Shown here one piece after another: positions 1-8,955 of a stretch of 64,000 nucleotides of DNA. Location: the NCBI RefSeq assembly GCF_018860385.1, contig NZ_JAHKPH010000003.1, positions 201,585 to 265,584 on the forward strand, in the 5' to 3' direction. This DNA comes from Reinekea forsetii. Lineage in GTDB: Bacteria > Pseudomonadota > Gammaproteobacteria > Pseudomonadales > Natronospirillaceae. Numbering within the stretch: the first letter of the stretch is position 1; the number at the start of each line of letters is the position of its first letter. The notes under the pieces are model-generated. The model saw only the letters and a program-made list of their open reading frames with translations, was not told the origin of the DNA and made no database searches. Made by a program: the position numbers and the translations under genes.

Positions 1-207
1 GGCAAGCATGAACTCTTCGATGATAAAGGCTCAAATCGCACGCCTTACGACGTACTCTTAGAAGTACTTAATGACCAACCTATGCCCATTTTAAATGGCT
101 TTGACAGCTGCCATACACACCCTATGTTAGTAACCCCTTTAGGTGTGCAATGCACGATAGATTTTGATGAAGATAGAATATCTTTGGTAAGCCCTTGGTT
201 GTCTTAA
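1..207 (+). CDS. LD-carboxypeptidase (peptidase S66 family), 3' end only
   Basis: An open frame runs in from the left edge and stops at TAA 205-207, leaving the last 68 residues. The stretch FDSCHTHPMLVTPLGV matches the C-terminal signature of S66 serine peptidases (LdcA/MccF type). There the His after the small residue belongs to the Ser-Glu-His triad and is followed by a Pro-x-Gly turn. Family members cut the L,D bond of muramoyl-tetrapeptide or related substrates in the cytoplasm. The catalytic Ser and Glu lie outside the window, so activity cannot be judged. The gene is convergent with the HAD gene, 17 nt apart. S66 membership is fairly secure, but LdcA-like versus MccF-like cannot be decided. 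Confidence 0.65.
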   Translation, partial: GKHELFDDKGSNRTPYDVLLEVLNDQPMPILNGFDSCHTHPMLVTPLGVQCTIDFDEDRISLVSPWLS

Positions 208-224
208 AGTCAATAAGTAACTAA

Positions 225-830
225 TTAACCAAAATGCTCTTTAATGAACGCGAGGGTATCGGTGGTAGTACAATGATGTACGCTGTCGACGCCCATACTC
301 TGCGCGGCAATTACATTTGCTTCGCTGTCGTCAATAAAAACGGCCTGCTCGATTGGCGTGTCAACTATGCTCAAGGTTTTTGCAAAAAACTCTAGGTTCG
401 GTTTAGCAACCCCAATATCAGAAGAATTGATGACTACGCCAAAGGCATTCTTAAGTTTTGCTGTTACTAAATCAGAGGGTAAGCGGCTAGTGGCGTTGGT
501 TACAAGTACTATTTTTGCGCTGGGAGCTCGGGCTTTTATTTGCGCTAAAAAGTCATGATCTATTTTAAACTTTGCATTGCTCCAAAAAGCAACGAGTTGC
601 TTTGCTATTTCTTGGTTGTGCAATTGGCTTAACTTTAATTCAACGTGGCTTTGCCATTCTTCATGGCTAACCTGCCCAGTGATAGCAGGCACCAATAAGT
701 TGCTGTCAAAAGCAACCGAAAACAAGGTTCCCGGCTCTATTCCTAATGCTTCTTCTTTTAGTTTTATGTCATCGTTAAACCAGTGGCGAATCACTCCATC
801 AAAATCAATTAAAATAGTGTTTTTCGCCAT
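225..830 (-). CDS. HAD-superfamily hydrolase (subfamily IA)
   Basis: A 201-residue protein with all HAD motifs. The nucleophile motif is LIDFDGV (D9 and D11), motif II is the Thr in LVTNATS, the conserved Lys is in GVAKPNLEFF, and motif III is FIDDSEANV. Its length and cap position, between motifs I and II, suit a subfamily IA phosphatase with a helical cap, similar to YihX-type sugar-phosphate or FMN phosphatases. The substrate cannot be read from the sequence. It starts 5 nt after the dnaE stop on the same strand, so it is probably the last gene of that transcript. In many relatives accA follows dnaE, and here it does not. Confidence 0.85.
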   Translation of the reverse strand: MAKNTILIDFDGVIRHWFNDDIKLKEEALGIEPGTLFSVAFDSNLLVPAITGQVSHEEWQSHVELKLSQLHNQEIAKQLVAFWSNAKFKIDHDFLAQIKARAPSAKIVLVTNATSRLPSDLVTAKLKNAFGVVINSSDIGVAKPNLEFFAKTLSIVDTPIEQAVFIDDSEANVIAAQSMGVDSVHHCTTTDTLAFIKEHFG

Positions 831-835
831 AACGC

Positions 836-3800
836 CTAGTACCTAAACTTATAACCGGACTCACTGAAATCTTGCTTTAACTGATGCAAGACTTCATCTT
901 GTAAGTGAATGCGATGTTTTTCGTTTAATTTAACCAAACCGTTCGAGGTTTCATTTTGGTAGTTGACCCAAACTGAACATCCTTGATCTTCAGGTAAATC
1001 ACTTTTAACCAAAGTTTTTAGTTTTTTCAGAAACTCCGGAGCTTTGTCGGCCGTTGTTTTAAATTCGATACCTTTAATGAGGGCTTGCCGTGCATCCACC
1101 AATGTATAAACGCGTTGCGCTCGAATTCTTGGCCGCTCGTTGTAATCATCCCAGCCGAGTTCTGCTTCTACGACCACTACGGTATCGGGTACCAGCACGT
1201 CTTTGAACTGCGCATACAACTCACCGAATAAAGTCATTTCAACACGGCCAGTACGGTCGTCTAGCGTAACAATACCCATTGTATCGCCTTTTTGGGTTTG
1301 CCGTGTTCGCACACCCATCACAAGTCCGGCAACTGTTTTGATATTGCCACGGCGAGCACGTTTAAGTTCTTCGGCCGAGCCATCTAGCTCACCTAACCTG
1401 AGTGATACGACCTGCTTAACTTCATCCTCAAACTCATCGATCGGGTGGCCGGTTAAATATAAGCCTAAGGTTTCTTTCTCGCCAGCTAAGCGAACTTTCA
1501 ACGGAGCATCTTGAACTTTTAAGTAAGGCTCATAGACATCGGCTTCAACTTCGGCTTGAATTTCTCCGAATAAATCCATCATGCCTGCCGCTGCGTTGGC
1601 GGCGCTTTGATCGGCCGTTTTTATGGCATCTGCCATGGCGGCGAGCATGACGGATCGGTTAGGTCCGATATTATCGAGCGCACCGGCTTTAATTAGGGCT
1701 TCAATAGCGCGTTTATTTACTTTTTTGCTGTCTATACGCTGACAAAAATCGAATATATCGGTAAACGGTTCACCACTATTGCGGGCGGCAACAATGGCTT
1801 CCACCGGACCTTCGCCTACGCCTTTAATCGCCCCTAAGCCATAAATTATTTGGTCGTTCTCGTTAACCGTAAAATAATAAGCGCCAGCATTAACATCAGG
1901 AGGCAACACATCAATATTCATTTCTCGGCAATCTTCAATAAAGATCACCACCTTTTCAGTGTTTTGCAATTCCGAAGACATGGTGGCCGCTAAGAACGCG
2001 GCTGGGTAATGTGTTTTTAACCATAAGGTTTGGTAAGCCACTAATGCATAGGCTGCCGAATGCGATTTGTTAAAACCGTAACCTGCGAACTTTTCAACTA
2101 AGTCGAATATCTTCATGGCGAGATCGCCATCTACGCCATTTTCAATAGCACCCTGTTTAAAGATAGAGCGCTGCTTTTCCATCTCTTCTGGTTTTTTCTT
2201 ACCCATGGCTCGGCGCAGCATGTCAGCGCCGCCGAGTGTATAACCCGCCAGTACCTGAGCGATTTGCATGACCTGCTCTTGATACAAAATAATGCCATAG
2301 GTTGGCGTTAAAATTTCTTTCAGCGACTCATGCTGATACTGCGAATCTGGGTAAGAGACTTCCTCTCGACCATGCTTACGGTTAATGAAGTTATCAACCA
2401 TGCCCGATTGCAAAGGACCGGGTCTAAACAAGGCCACCAATGCAATCATGTCTTCTAAACAGTCCGGCTGTAACCGTGCGATTAAGTCTTTCATACCACG
2501 AGATTCCAGCTGGAATACGGCGGTGGTTTTCACATCCATTAAGAGCTGATAAGAGGCTTCATCATCTAGCGGTATTTTGGCAATATCTATCGGTTCTTTA
2601 CCCTCGGCCTCTAACCTAGGGTTAATAATTTTCAGTGCCCAATCAATAATTGTCAGGGTACGTAACCCTAAGAAGTCAAACTTGACCAAGCCAGCCGATT
2701 CAACATCGTTTTTATCAAACTGCGTCACCAAACCTGCGCCATCTTCGTCGCACAGAAGCGGTGAAAAGTCGGTCAGTTTCGTCGGGGCAATGACAACGCC
2801 CCCAGCATGTTTACCGGTTTGCCGTGTAATGCCTTCGAGCTTTAAGGCCATTTCCCAAATTTCGTTGGCTTCTTCGTCGTCGGCGATAAATTCTTTTAGC
2901 TCCGCCACTTCATCTATGGCTTTGCCTAAGGTCATACCTGGATCTGGAGGAATAAGTTTTGATAAGCGATCGGCTAAACCATAAGACTTACCCTGTACTC
3001 GGGCCACATCGCGCACTACGGCTTTCGCGGCTAACGTACCGAAGGTTACAATTTGCGATACTGCTTGGCGACCGTAGGTATCGGCCACATACTGAATAAC
3101 GCGATCACGGCCATCCATACAGAAATCGACATCGAAATCTGGCATGGAAACACGTTCTGGGTTTAAGAATCGCTCAAACAGTAAATCATATTCTAGTGGG
3201 TCAAGGTCAGTAATATCTAACACATAGGCCACTAACGAACCAGCACCCGAGCCACGGCCTGGACCAACAGGAACGCCGTTTTCTTTACCCCATCGTATAA
3301 AGTCCATTACGATAAGGAAGTAACCGGGGAACCCCATTTGAATAATGATGTCGAGTTCAAACTCTAAGCGGTCAACATAAACTTGATGACGCTCTTTATA
3401 GTCGTCTGCTTCTTTATCAAGAATACCTTTAAGACGATTTTCTAGGCCTTCAAAACTCAACTTGCGGAAATAATCATCCATCGTTGTGCCTTCTGGCACA
3501 GGAAAGTCGGGTAGAAAGTACTCACCAAGTTTTACAGTGGTTGAGCAACGCATCGCAATGTGCAAACTGTTGGCGATAGCTTCAGGAATGTCTGAAAACA
3601 GTGCGTTCATTTCGTCACTGCTTTTTAAATATTGCTCTTCGGAATAGCGACGAGTACGTTTTGGGTCGTCGATTGTTACACCTTCGTTAATGCAAACTCG
3701 GGCTTCATGCGCATCGAAATCTTCTTTATTCAAAAACATGACATCATTGGTCGCGACAACCGGTATAGCAAGTTTTTTGGCTAACGCAACACTGGCTTTT

Positions 3801-4339
3801 ACTACAAGCTCGTCTTGATCACGCTCAGTTCTTTGTAGCTCAAGGTAATACCGATCGCCAAACACGCCTTGCCATTGCTCTGCCAATGCTTGCGCTTGCT
3901 CTGAATTACCTCTTCGAATCGCTTGGCCCACGTCTCCAGATCGCGCGCCTGACAATACGATTAAACCTTCGTTTTTCTCTATCAGCCACTCAGGCTTAAC
4001 CACTGCTCTATCATGATGTTGGTTTTCTTGGTACGCCGCTGAAATTAACTCCGTTAAATTTCGATACCCTTTATCGTTTGCCGCCAAAACAGGCATTAAA
4101 AAAGGTTGCTTAGGGTCATTTGGATTCTCTAACCATAAATCAGCACCCAAAATTGGTTTAATTCCCGCGCCCAATGCGGCGTTATAGAATTTAACTAAAC
4201 CGAAAAAGTTTGTAATATCGGTAATGGCAATCGCTGGCATGCCAGACTGTTCGGTCTCTTTGATTAACGGCTTAACCCGTACAATTCCATCGACCAATGA
4301 GTATTCGGTATGAACTCTTAAATGTACAAATTGACTCAT
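836..4339 (-). CDS. dnaE: DNA polymerase III alpha subunit
   Basis: A 1167-residue C-family replicative polymerase, close to the 1160 residues of E. coli DnaE. The N-terminal PHP domain begins HLRVHTEYSLVDG (H6, H10). The catalytic core contains PDFDVDFCMDGRD with D401 and D403 at the same numbering as E. coli, preceded by the GPGRGSGAGSLVAYVL loop. The thumb/fingers and a C-terminal OB fold (about residues 985-1065, TVAGLVMGVRTRQTQKGD) follow. The MMDLFG stretch near residue 920 sits where a beta-clamp-binding pentapeptide is expected. The gene lies 12 nt after rnhB, in the classical lpxB-rnhB-dnaE order. Confidence 0.98.
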   Translation of the reverse strand: MSQFVHLRVHTEYSLVDGIVRVKPLIKETEQSGMPAIAITDITNFFGLVKFYNAALGAGIKPILGADLWLENPNDPKQPFLMPVLAANDKGYRNLTELISAAYQENQHHDRAVVKPEWLIEKNEGLIVLSGARSGDVGQAIRRGNSEQAQALAEQWQGVFGDRYYLELQRTERDQDELVVKASVALAKKLAIPVVATNDVMFLNKEDFDAHEARVCINEGVTIDDPKRTRRYSEEQYLKSSDEMNALFSDIPEAIANSLHIAMRCSTTVKLGEYFLPDFPVPEGTTMDDYFRKLSFEGLENRLKGILDKEADDYKERHQVYVDRLEFELDIIIQMGFPGYFLIVMDFIRWGKENGVPVGPGRGSGAGSLVAYVLDITDLDPLEYDLLFERFLNPERVSMPDFDVDFCMDGRDRVIQYVADTYGRQAVSQIVTFGTLAAKAVVRDVARVQGKSYGLADRLSKLIPPDPGMTLGKAIDEVAELKEFIADDEEANEIWEMALKLEGITRQTGKHAGGVVIAPTKLTDFSPLLCDEDGAGLVTQFDKNDVESAGLVKFDFLGLRTLTIIDWALKIINPRLEAEGKEPIDIAKIPLDDEASYQLLMDVKTTAVFQLESRGMKDLIARLQPDCLEDMIALVALFRPGPLQSGMVDNFINRKHGREEVSYPDSQYQHESLKEILTPTYGIILYQEQVMQIAQVLAGYTLGGADMLRRAMGKKKPEEMEKQRSIFKQGAIENGVDGDLAMKIFDLVEKFAGYGFNKSHSAAYALVAYQTLWLKTHYPAAFLAATMSSELQNTEKVVIFIEDCREMNIDVLPPDVNAGAYYFTVNENDQIIYGLGAIKGVGEGPVEAIVAARNSGEPFTDIFDFCQRIDSKKVNKRAIEALIKAGALDNIGPNRSVMLAAMADAIKTADQSAANAAAGMMDLFGEIQAEVEADVYEPYLKVQDAPLKVRLAGEKETLGLYLTGHPIDEFEDEVKQVVSLRLGELDGSAEELKRARRGNIKTVAGLVMGVRTRQTQKGDTMGIVTLDDRTGRVEMTLFGELYAQFKDVLVPDTVVVVEAELGWDDYNERPRIRAQRVYTLVDARQALIKGIEFKTTADKAPEFLKKLKTLVKSDLPEDQGCSVWVNYQNETSNGLVKLNEKHRIHLQDEVLHQLKQDFSESGYKFRY

Positions 4340-4351
4340 AATGACAAACTT

Positions 4352-4960
4352 TTAACTCGTTAATTCCAGTTGATTTCGGATCGGTGCAAAACTTCTTCGA
4401 TGCTCATCGATCACGCCAAATTTTTTAATGGCTGCTAAATGCTGTACAGTCCCATAACCTTTGTGCTGATTAAAACCATATTGAGGGTGTCGCTGATGGA
4501 GCTCTATAAGCTCATGATCTCGCGTAACTTTGGCCAATATTGAGGCGGCTGAAATGGCCGCGATTTTACCATCGCCTTTGACAATTGCTTCTGCTGGGCA
4601 AGGCAAGCCTTTCGGAATTTTGTTTCCATCAATTTGGCAAAAATCAGGCTTTACAGCTAACCCATTCACCGCTCGTGCCATCGCCAACAACGTAGCCTGC
4701 AATATATTTAATTCATCTATTTCTTTTACCGATGCCCGTGCAATGCAATAACAAAGTGCTTTTTCTTTAATTTCTTCAGCCAAAGCTTGACGGTTTTTTT
4801 CGGAAAGCTTTTTAGAATCATTTAAGCCAACAATAGGCTTGTTTTCATCCAAAATGACCGCGGCCGTAACAACATCACCGGCTAAAGGTCCACGTCCTAC
4901 TTCATCTACACCGGCTATTATTTGGGCGGCATTGCCAAAGTCAAAACCTGATTGATTCAT
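4352..4960 (-). CDS. rnhB: ribonuclease HII
   Basis: A 202-residue RNase HII that removes RNA from RNA/DNA hybrids and starts excision of misincorporated ribonucleotides. The family signature [15 protein letters not shown] gives the acidic pair D19-E20. D111 (in CQIDGNK) and D148 (in VTRDHE) complete the metal site. A C-terminal GYNxHKGYGT-like segment is present as [11 protein letters not shown]. The start codon overlaps the lpxB stop by 4 nt (ATGA), so translation is probably coupled. Confidence 0.97.
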   Translation of the reverse strand: MNQSGFDFGNAAQIIAGVDEVGRGPLAGDVVTAAVILDENKPIVGLNDSKKLSEKNRQALAEEIKEKALCYCIARASVKEIDELNILQATLLAMARAVNGLAVKPDFCQIDGNKIPKGLPCPAEAIVKGDGKIAAISAASILAKVTRDHELIELHQRHPQYGFNQHKGYGTVQHLAAIKKFGVIDEHRRSFAPIRNQLELTS

Positions 4961-6102
4961 TTTTTTATCAAACTCATCACAGCGGCTGCCGCTTGATCAT
5001 CAGCATTTAGTGCTAACTGCTCATGCCAATAGCAGGCTTTTTTTAGAAACTCAGCCCGTTGGGTTGAATCTGTCAGTGCGGCAATAACATCGCTTTTTAA
5101 TTGCTCAACTGTTGCTTGTTCTTGCAATCGCTCGGGAATCCAATCATCTTGCTCTAAGATATTCGGAAGTGAGACCCACTTCGTTTTGGCCAGCAATGAT
5201 ATTATTTTAAAACTGACGGCACTCATTTTATAAGCTACGACCATGGGCTTTTTTAATAACATGGTTTGCAATGTAGCCGTACCAGAAGCTACTAAAACCG
5301 CATCGGCTCGACGTAATGCTTCATCACTTTGTTTTTCAAGAATCTCGACATTAAAATTTAAATTTTGGTTCGCAATAATGGCACGAACTTGCTCTGTTCG
5401 AGCACGATTAGGGGTAGGAATGACGACATTCAATGACCCTAATTCTTGTTTTACGGCCTCGGCCACTTGTAAAAATAGAGTGCCTAACTTTTCTACTTCA
5501 CTGCTCCTAGAGCCCGGCAGCACTGCGAGTGTTTTTGTAACTTGAGTACTATTTTCAGCCTGTTTTAAAAGCTCAGCCAGCGGCTTTTGCGGTAGCTTAT
5601 CGGCTAAAGTATGCCCGATGAAAGAAACCGGCACTTGATGTTGACGATAAAAATCGGCTTCAAAAGGTAAAAAGGTTAACATGTGGTTAACGGCTTTTTT
5701 TATTTTCTTTATACGCCCTTGCCGCCAGGCCCAAACTGAAGGTGACACATAATGTACGGTGGTAATACCAGCGTTTTTTAAAGCAAGTTCTAAATCTAAA
5801 TTAAAATCTGGCGCATCGATTCCGATAAATACATCGGGCTGCCAATCTATAACCCATCGACGCAAAGCTTTGCGAATACAGATCAGTTCAAATAATCGGC
5901 CGATGACTTCAGAAAACCCCATCACCGATAAACGTTCGATAGGAAACAATGACTGAAACCCGTGGGAAATCATTGATTCACCTCCGATGCCGGCGAACTC
6001 AATATTCGGGTGACGTTTTAACAGAGACTCCATCAATCCTGCGCCTAATGTATCTCCACTAGCCTCGCCCGCAACAATAGCTATGCGCAATGGGCGTTCC
6101 AT
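4957..6102 (-). CDS. lpxB: lipid-A-disaccharide synthase
   Basis: A 381-residue GT19 glycosyltransferase that joins UDP-2,3-diacylglucosamine and lipid X at the inner-membrane surface. The N-terminus [18 protein letters not shown] is the family signature. Further landmarks are [15 protein letters not shown] and [14 protein letters not shown], and the C-terminal Rossmann half contains [17 protein letters not shown]. The gene overlaps lpxA by 1 nt and rnhB by 4 nt, showing a tightly packed operon. Confidence 0.98.
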   Translation of the reverse strand: MERPLRIAIVAGEASGDTLGAGLMESLLKRHPNIEFAGIGGESMISHGFQSLFPIERLSVMGFSEVIGRLFELICIRKALRRWVIDWQPDVFIGIDAPDFNLDLELALKNAGITTVHYVSPSVWAWRQGRIKKIKKAVNHMLTFLPFEADFYRQHQVPVSFIGHTLADKLPQKPLAELLKQAENSTQVTKTLAVLPGSRSSEVEKLGTLFLQVAEAVKQELGSLNVVIPTPNRARTEQVRAIIANQNLNFNVEILEKQSDEALRRADAVLVASGTATLQTMLLKKPMVVAYKMSAVSFKIISLLAKTKWVSLPNILEQDDWIPERLQEQATVEQLKSDVIAALTDSTQRAEFLKKACYWHEQLALNADDQAAAAVMSLIKK

Positions 6103-6872
6103 TATCGGGCAATGCCTCGTTTGGACGCTTGAATAGATTCAATAAAGACGCGAACTTCAGGGAGTAATGGATCTAGAGATTCAAGCTCAGCTAACGCTTC
6201 TTTTAACGTATTGCCTTCACGATAAACAACTTTATAGGCGTGGCGTAAAGCTTTCATAGCCTCTCTTGAAAAACCACGACGCTTAAGCCCTTCCATGTTC
6301 ATACCATGCGGTGAAGCTGGAAAGCCTTGAACAGTGACGTAAGCTGGAATGTCTTTTAACACAGTAGAACCGGTACCCACAAACGCATGTTCACCAATCT
6401 GGCAAAACTGATGAATGCCAGAATTACCGCCTAAAATAGCATGATTACCAATAACACAATGGCCAGCTACTTGGGTCGCATTCGCTAAAATACAATGGTT
6501 ACCAATAATACAATCGTGCGCTACATGGCTGTAGGCCATGAACAAATTATGACTGCCAATACGTGTTTCTTCTGAATCTTGAATGGTACCACGATGCAAG
6601 GTGGTAAATTCTCGAATGGTGTTGTCATCGCCAATAATTAAGCGCGTTGGTTCGCCTTTGTATTTCAAATCTTGGCAATCTTCGCCCACGCTGGCAAATT
6701 GATAAATTTGGTTGCGCTTACCAATTACGGTAGGACCGTTAATCACCACGTGCGGGCTAATAACGCAATCGTCTCCAATTTCAACATGAGCACCAATAAC
6801 AGTGAATGCCCCTATGGTGACGTTTTCGCCAATTTTTGCGCCCGGATCAATAATGGCCGTCTCATGTATCAT
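6102..6872 (-). CDS. lpxA: UDP-N-acetylglucosamine O-acyltransferase
   Basis: A 256-residue left-handed beta-helix acyltransferase, the first step of lipid A synthesis. Hexapeptide repeats run from residue 2 to about 185. They contain AYSHVAHDC, where H119 corresponds to the catalytic histidine of the family. The C-terminal helical domain begins near [15 protein letters not shown]. It is followed 1 nt into the next gene by lpxB and preceded by fabZ, the conserved order in Gammaproteobacteria. Confidence 0.98.
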   Translation of the reverse strand: MIHETAIIDPGAKIGENVTIGAFTVIGAHVEIGDDCVISPHVVINGPTVIGKRNQIYQFASVGEDCQDLKYKGEPTRLIIGDDNTIREFTTLHRGTIQDSEETRIGSHNLFMAYSHVAHDCIIGNHCILANATQVAGHCVIGNHAILGGNSGIHQFCQIGEHAFVGTGSTVLKDIPAYVTVQGFPASPHGMNMEGLKRRGFSREAMKALRHAYKVVYREGNTLKEALAELESLDPLLPEVRVFIESIQASKRGIAR

Positions 6873-6875
6873 GAG

Positions 6876-7328
6876 TTAAACCTTACGCTCAGCACATAGA
6901 ATATCGGCACTGGCCACTACTTGGCCATCAACAGAGGCTACTCCTGTAACTTTCACCATACCGCGTCGCACTGACACAAACGTTACTTCTAAATCTAATC
7001 GATCACCAGGTTTGACTGGGCGTTTAAACTTAACGTTATCTAGGCCGGCGAATAAATACAAATAACCATCAGAAGGGCGGTTACCCGATGATAAAAAGCC
7101 ATACACAGCGGTTAACTGCGCTAATGCTTCACAAATTAGGACACCGGGAAATATAGCGTTGTCGGGGAAATGCCCCTGAAACAATTGCTCATTAGCCGAA
7201 ACATTTTTATACCCTTTAATACTCTCGCCTTCGACATAGTCAGTAACGCGATCAAGTAATAAGAAAGGGTAACGGTGTGGAAGCAATTCTTTAATGGCTT
7301 CAATACTTAAAGGTAGCTCTATGCTCAT
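6876..7328 (-). CDS. fabZ: 3-hydroxyacyl-[ACP] dehydratase FabZ
   Basis: A 150-residue hot-dog-fold dehydratase of type II fatty-acid synthesis. The active-site motif [22 protein letters not shown] provides H53 and E67. The N-terminal [14 protein letters not shown] segment is also diagnostic. It draws on the same 3-hydroxyacyl-ACP pool as LpxA and LpxD, and is encoded between them. This is the general dehydratase. The separate fabA at 59649 makes the cis-double-bond branch. Confidence 0.97.
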   Translation of the reverse strand: MSIELPLSIEAIKELLPHRYPFLLLDRVTDYVEGESIKGYKNVSANEQLFQGHFPDNAIFPGVLICEALAQLTAVYGFLSSGNRPSDGYLYLFAGLDNVKFKRPVKPGDRLDLEVTFVSVRRGMVKVTGVASVDGQVVASADILCAERKV

Positions 7329-7337
7329 AGGTTTTTC

Positions 7338-8366
7338 CTATTTTAATTTTTTTTCAATCGCGTCAACGCGTTCAAATAAGCTGTCTAGTTTTCGAATACG
7401 AGCCACCATTTTACGCCAAAGCCCACTGGCTTGCGCCGGAATACCCGATGAATACAATCCGGCTTCCGTTGTACCTTTGGTGACCATCGCTTGGCCAGTA
7501 AAATGACTGTTATCAGCGATGTTGATATGCCCAGTAAAGCCACTTTGGCCGCCAGCAGAGCAGTTCGCTCCAACATGGGTGCTGCCAGCTATGCCGATCT
7601 GTGCGGCTAAAGCGGTTGCTCGCCCAATTGTGACGTTATGCGCCAAATGTACTAAGTTATCGATAATGGCACGGTCTTCAATAACGGTGTCTTCAATTGC
7701 GCCGCGATCAATCGTGCAATTAGCACCTATTTCGACATAATGGCCAATTATAACACGTCCGGTTTGAGCGATTGGTTGCCAGCCTTTGCCTTCAGGCAAT
7801 GGCGCATAGCCAAACCCATTAGACCCAATAACTGTACCACTTTGAATTAAACAGTGAGTACCCACTTCCACGCGGTGCAGCAATGTAACGTGATGTTGTA
7901 AACGGGTAAAGTCACCAACTTTTGCGCCTTCAGAAACAACACAATGAGCGCCAATGTGCGCATTGTCACCCACCTCTGCATCGGCTTCGATTACCGCGTA
8001 AGCCTCAATAGTAACATCACGGCCAATCTGCGCAGCGTCTGAAACTACAGCCGTAGGATGAATGTGGCCTGAGCCTTTTGGTGTAAAATCAAATTGATGC
8101 GACAAATAAGCGTAGGCAAGATAAGGGTCATCGACCACGATTGCGGTAATTGAGCTGGGGCAATTCTCGCGTTCTTTTTCGGTCAGTAAAACGGCACTCG
8201 CTTCACTGCTTTCAAGTAAACGACGATACTTAGCCGACGCTAAAAAGCTGATACTGCCTGGCTTAGCCTTATCTAAGGGTGCGAATTCATTAATCTCAAT
8301 CGCAGCAGCTGATTCAGGGACTGAAACAGGTGAAGGCAACGCTTCTAGAAGATGTTTTAATTGCAC
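7338..8366 (-). CDS. lpxD: UDP-3-O-acylglucosamine N-acyltransferase
   Basis: A 342-residue hexapeptide-repeat acyltransferase, the third step of lipid A synthesis. An N-terminal uridine-binding domain (about residues 1-100) is followed by left-handed beta-helix coils. These include GSNGFGYAPLPEGKGW and NLVHLAHNVTIGR, which holds the catalytic-type His. A C-terminal helix follows (about 320-342). The reading frame opens at a GTG at 8364-8366, and no in-frame ATG near it fits better. Its product feeds LpxB through steps encoded elsewhere. Confidence 0.96.
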   Translation of the reverse strand: MQLKHLLEALPSPVSVPESAAAIEINEFAPLDKAKPGSISFLASAKYRRLLESSEASAVLLTEKERENCPSSITAIVVDDPYLAYAYLSHQFDFTPKGSGHIHPTAVVSDAAQIGRDVTIEAYAVIEADAEVGDNAHIGAHCVVSEGAKVGDFTRLQHHVTLLHRVEVGTHCLIQSGTVIGSNGFGYAPLPEGKGWQPIAQTGRVIIGHYVEIGANCTIDRGAIEDTVIEDRAIIDNLVHLAHNVTIGRATALAAQIGIAGSTHVGANCSAGGQSGFTGHINIADNSHFTGQAMVTKGTTEAGLYSSGIPAQASGLWRKMVARIRKLDSLFERVDAIEKKLK

Positions 8367-8402
8367 AATTGGCCCCTGTTGGTAAATCGCACGCCGGTAC
8401 CT

Positions 8403-8933
8403 CTATGGCAAAGGCGTGATTTCATTATTTTGGAACAGCTTGTCAAAGCGAGCGATGGCTTCTTCGGTAATATTAGCTATTCCATCTATATATACAACTG
8501 TCGACATATCAACAACCAAGTTGTACCCACGTTCGGCGGCTAGTTCATTGATAAGCTGTTGAACGACATTTTTATACTGATTGACGAAATCATTCCTAGA
8601 GTTAGTTTGCTTTTGTTGACCCGCATTAATGGCGTTTGAACGGTTTATCAGCAATTGCTGAATTTCTTCTTGCCTAAACGTTCGCTCTTCTTCTGTTAAG
8701 GTGGCGCCATCTATGGCCAACTTATCTTTTAACGCCGTAACTCGTGTTTCAATTTCACTAATCTGTTTTTTAATGGCTTCAATTTCTGGCTGTAATGTAT
8801 TAGTCGCCGCTACAGCCGCTTCAGATTCAAACAATACACGCTGAAAATTTACGACAGCGATCGAATTTTGGGCCGATGCAAACACAGCACCCAACAATAT
8901 AAAGCACGTAAATACTAAATGTTTGATCCTCAT
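8403..8933 (-). CDS. skp: periplasmic chaperone Skp/OmpH family
   Basis: A 176-residue exported protein. The signal peptide is about residues 1-21 (MRIKHLVFTCFILLGAVFASA, cut before QN). It is followed by IAVVNFQRVLFES and a long charged coiled-coil region (about 45-135), rich in Gln, Glu and Lys, as in the tentacles of Skp trimers. The C-terminal part VVYIDGIANITEEAIARFDK matches the OmpH family. It holds unfolded outer-membrane proteins in the periplasm for BamA, whose gene is directly upstream. Confidence 0.93.
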   Translation of the reverse strand: MRIKHLVFTCFILLGAVFASAQNSIAVVNFQRVLFESEAAVAATNTLQPEIEAIKKQISEIETRVTALKDKLAIDGATLTEEERTFRQEEIQQLLINRSNAINAGQQKQTNSRNDFVNQYKNVVQQLINELAAERGYNLVVDMSTVVYIDGIANITEEAIARFDKLFQNNEITPLP

Positions 8934-8955
8934 AAAAGCTCCTTATTGCCTTAGT

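Noticed and set aside
577-846. Plus-strand open frame opposite the HAD gene
   Set aside because: It is antisense to a gene with all HAD motifs and has no independent support.
2577-2984. 135-codon plus-strand frame opposite dnaE
   Set aside because: It lies within the antisense strand of the catalytic core and is a codon-bias shadow.
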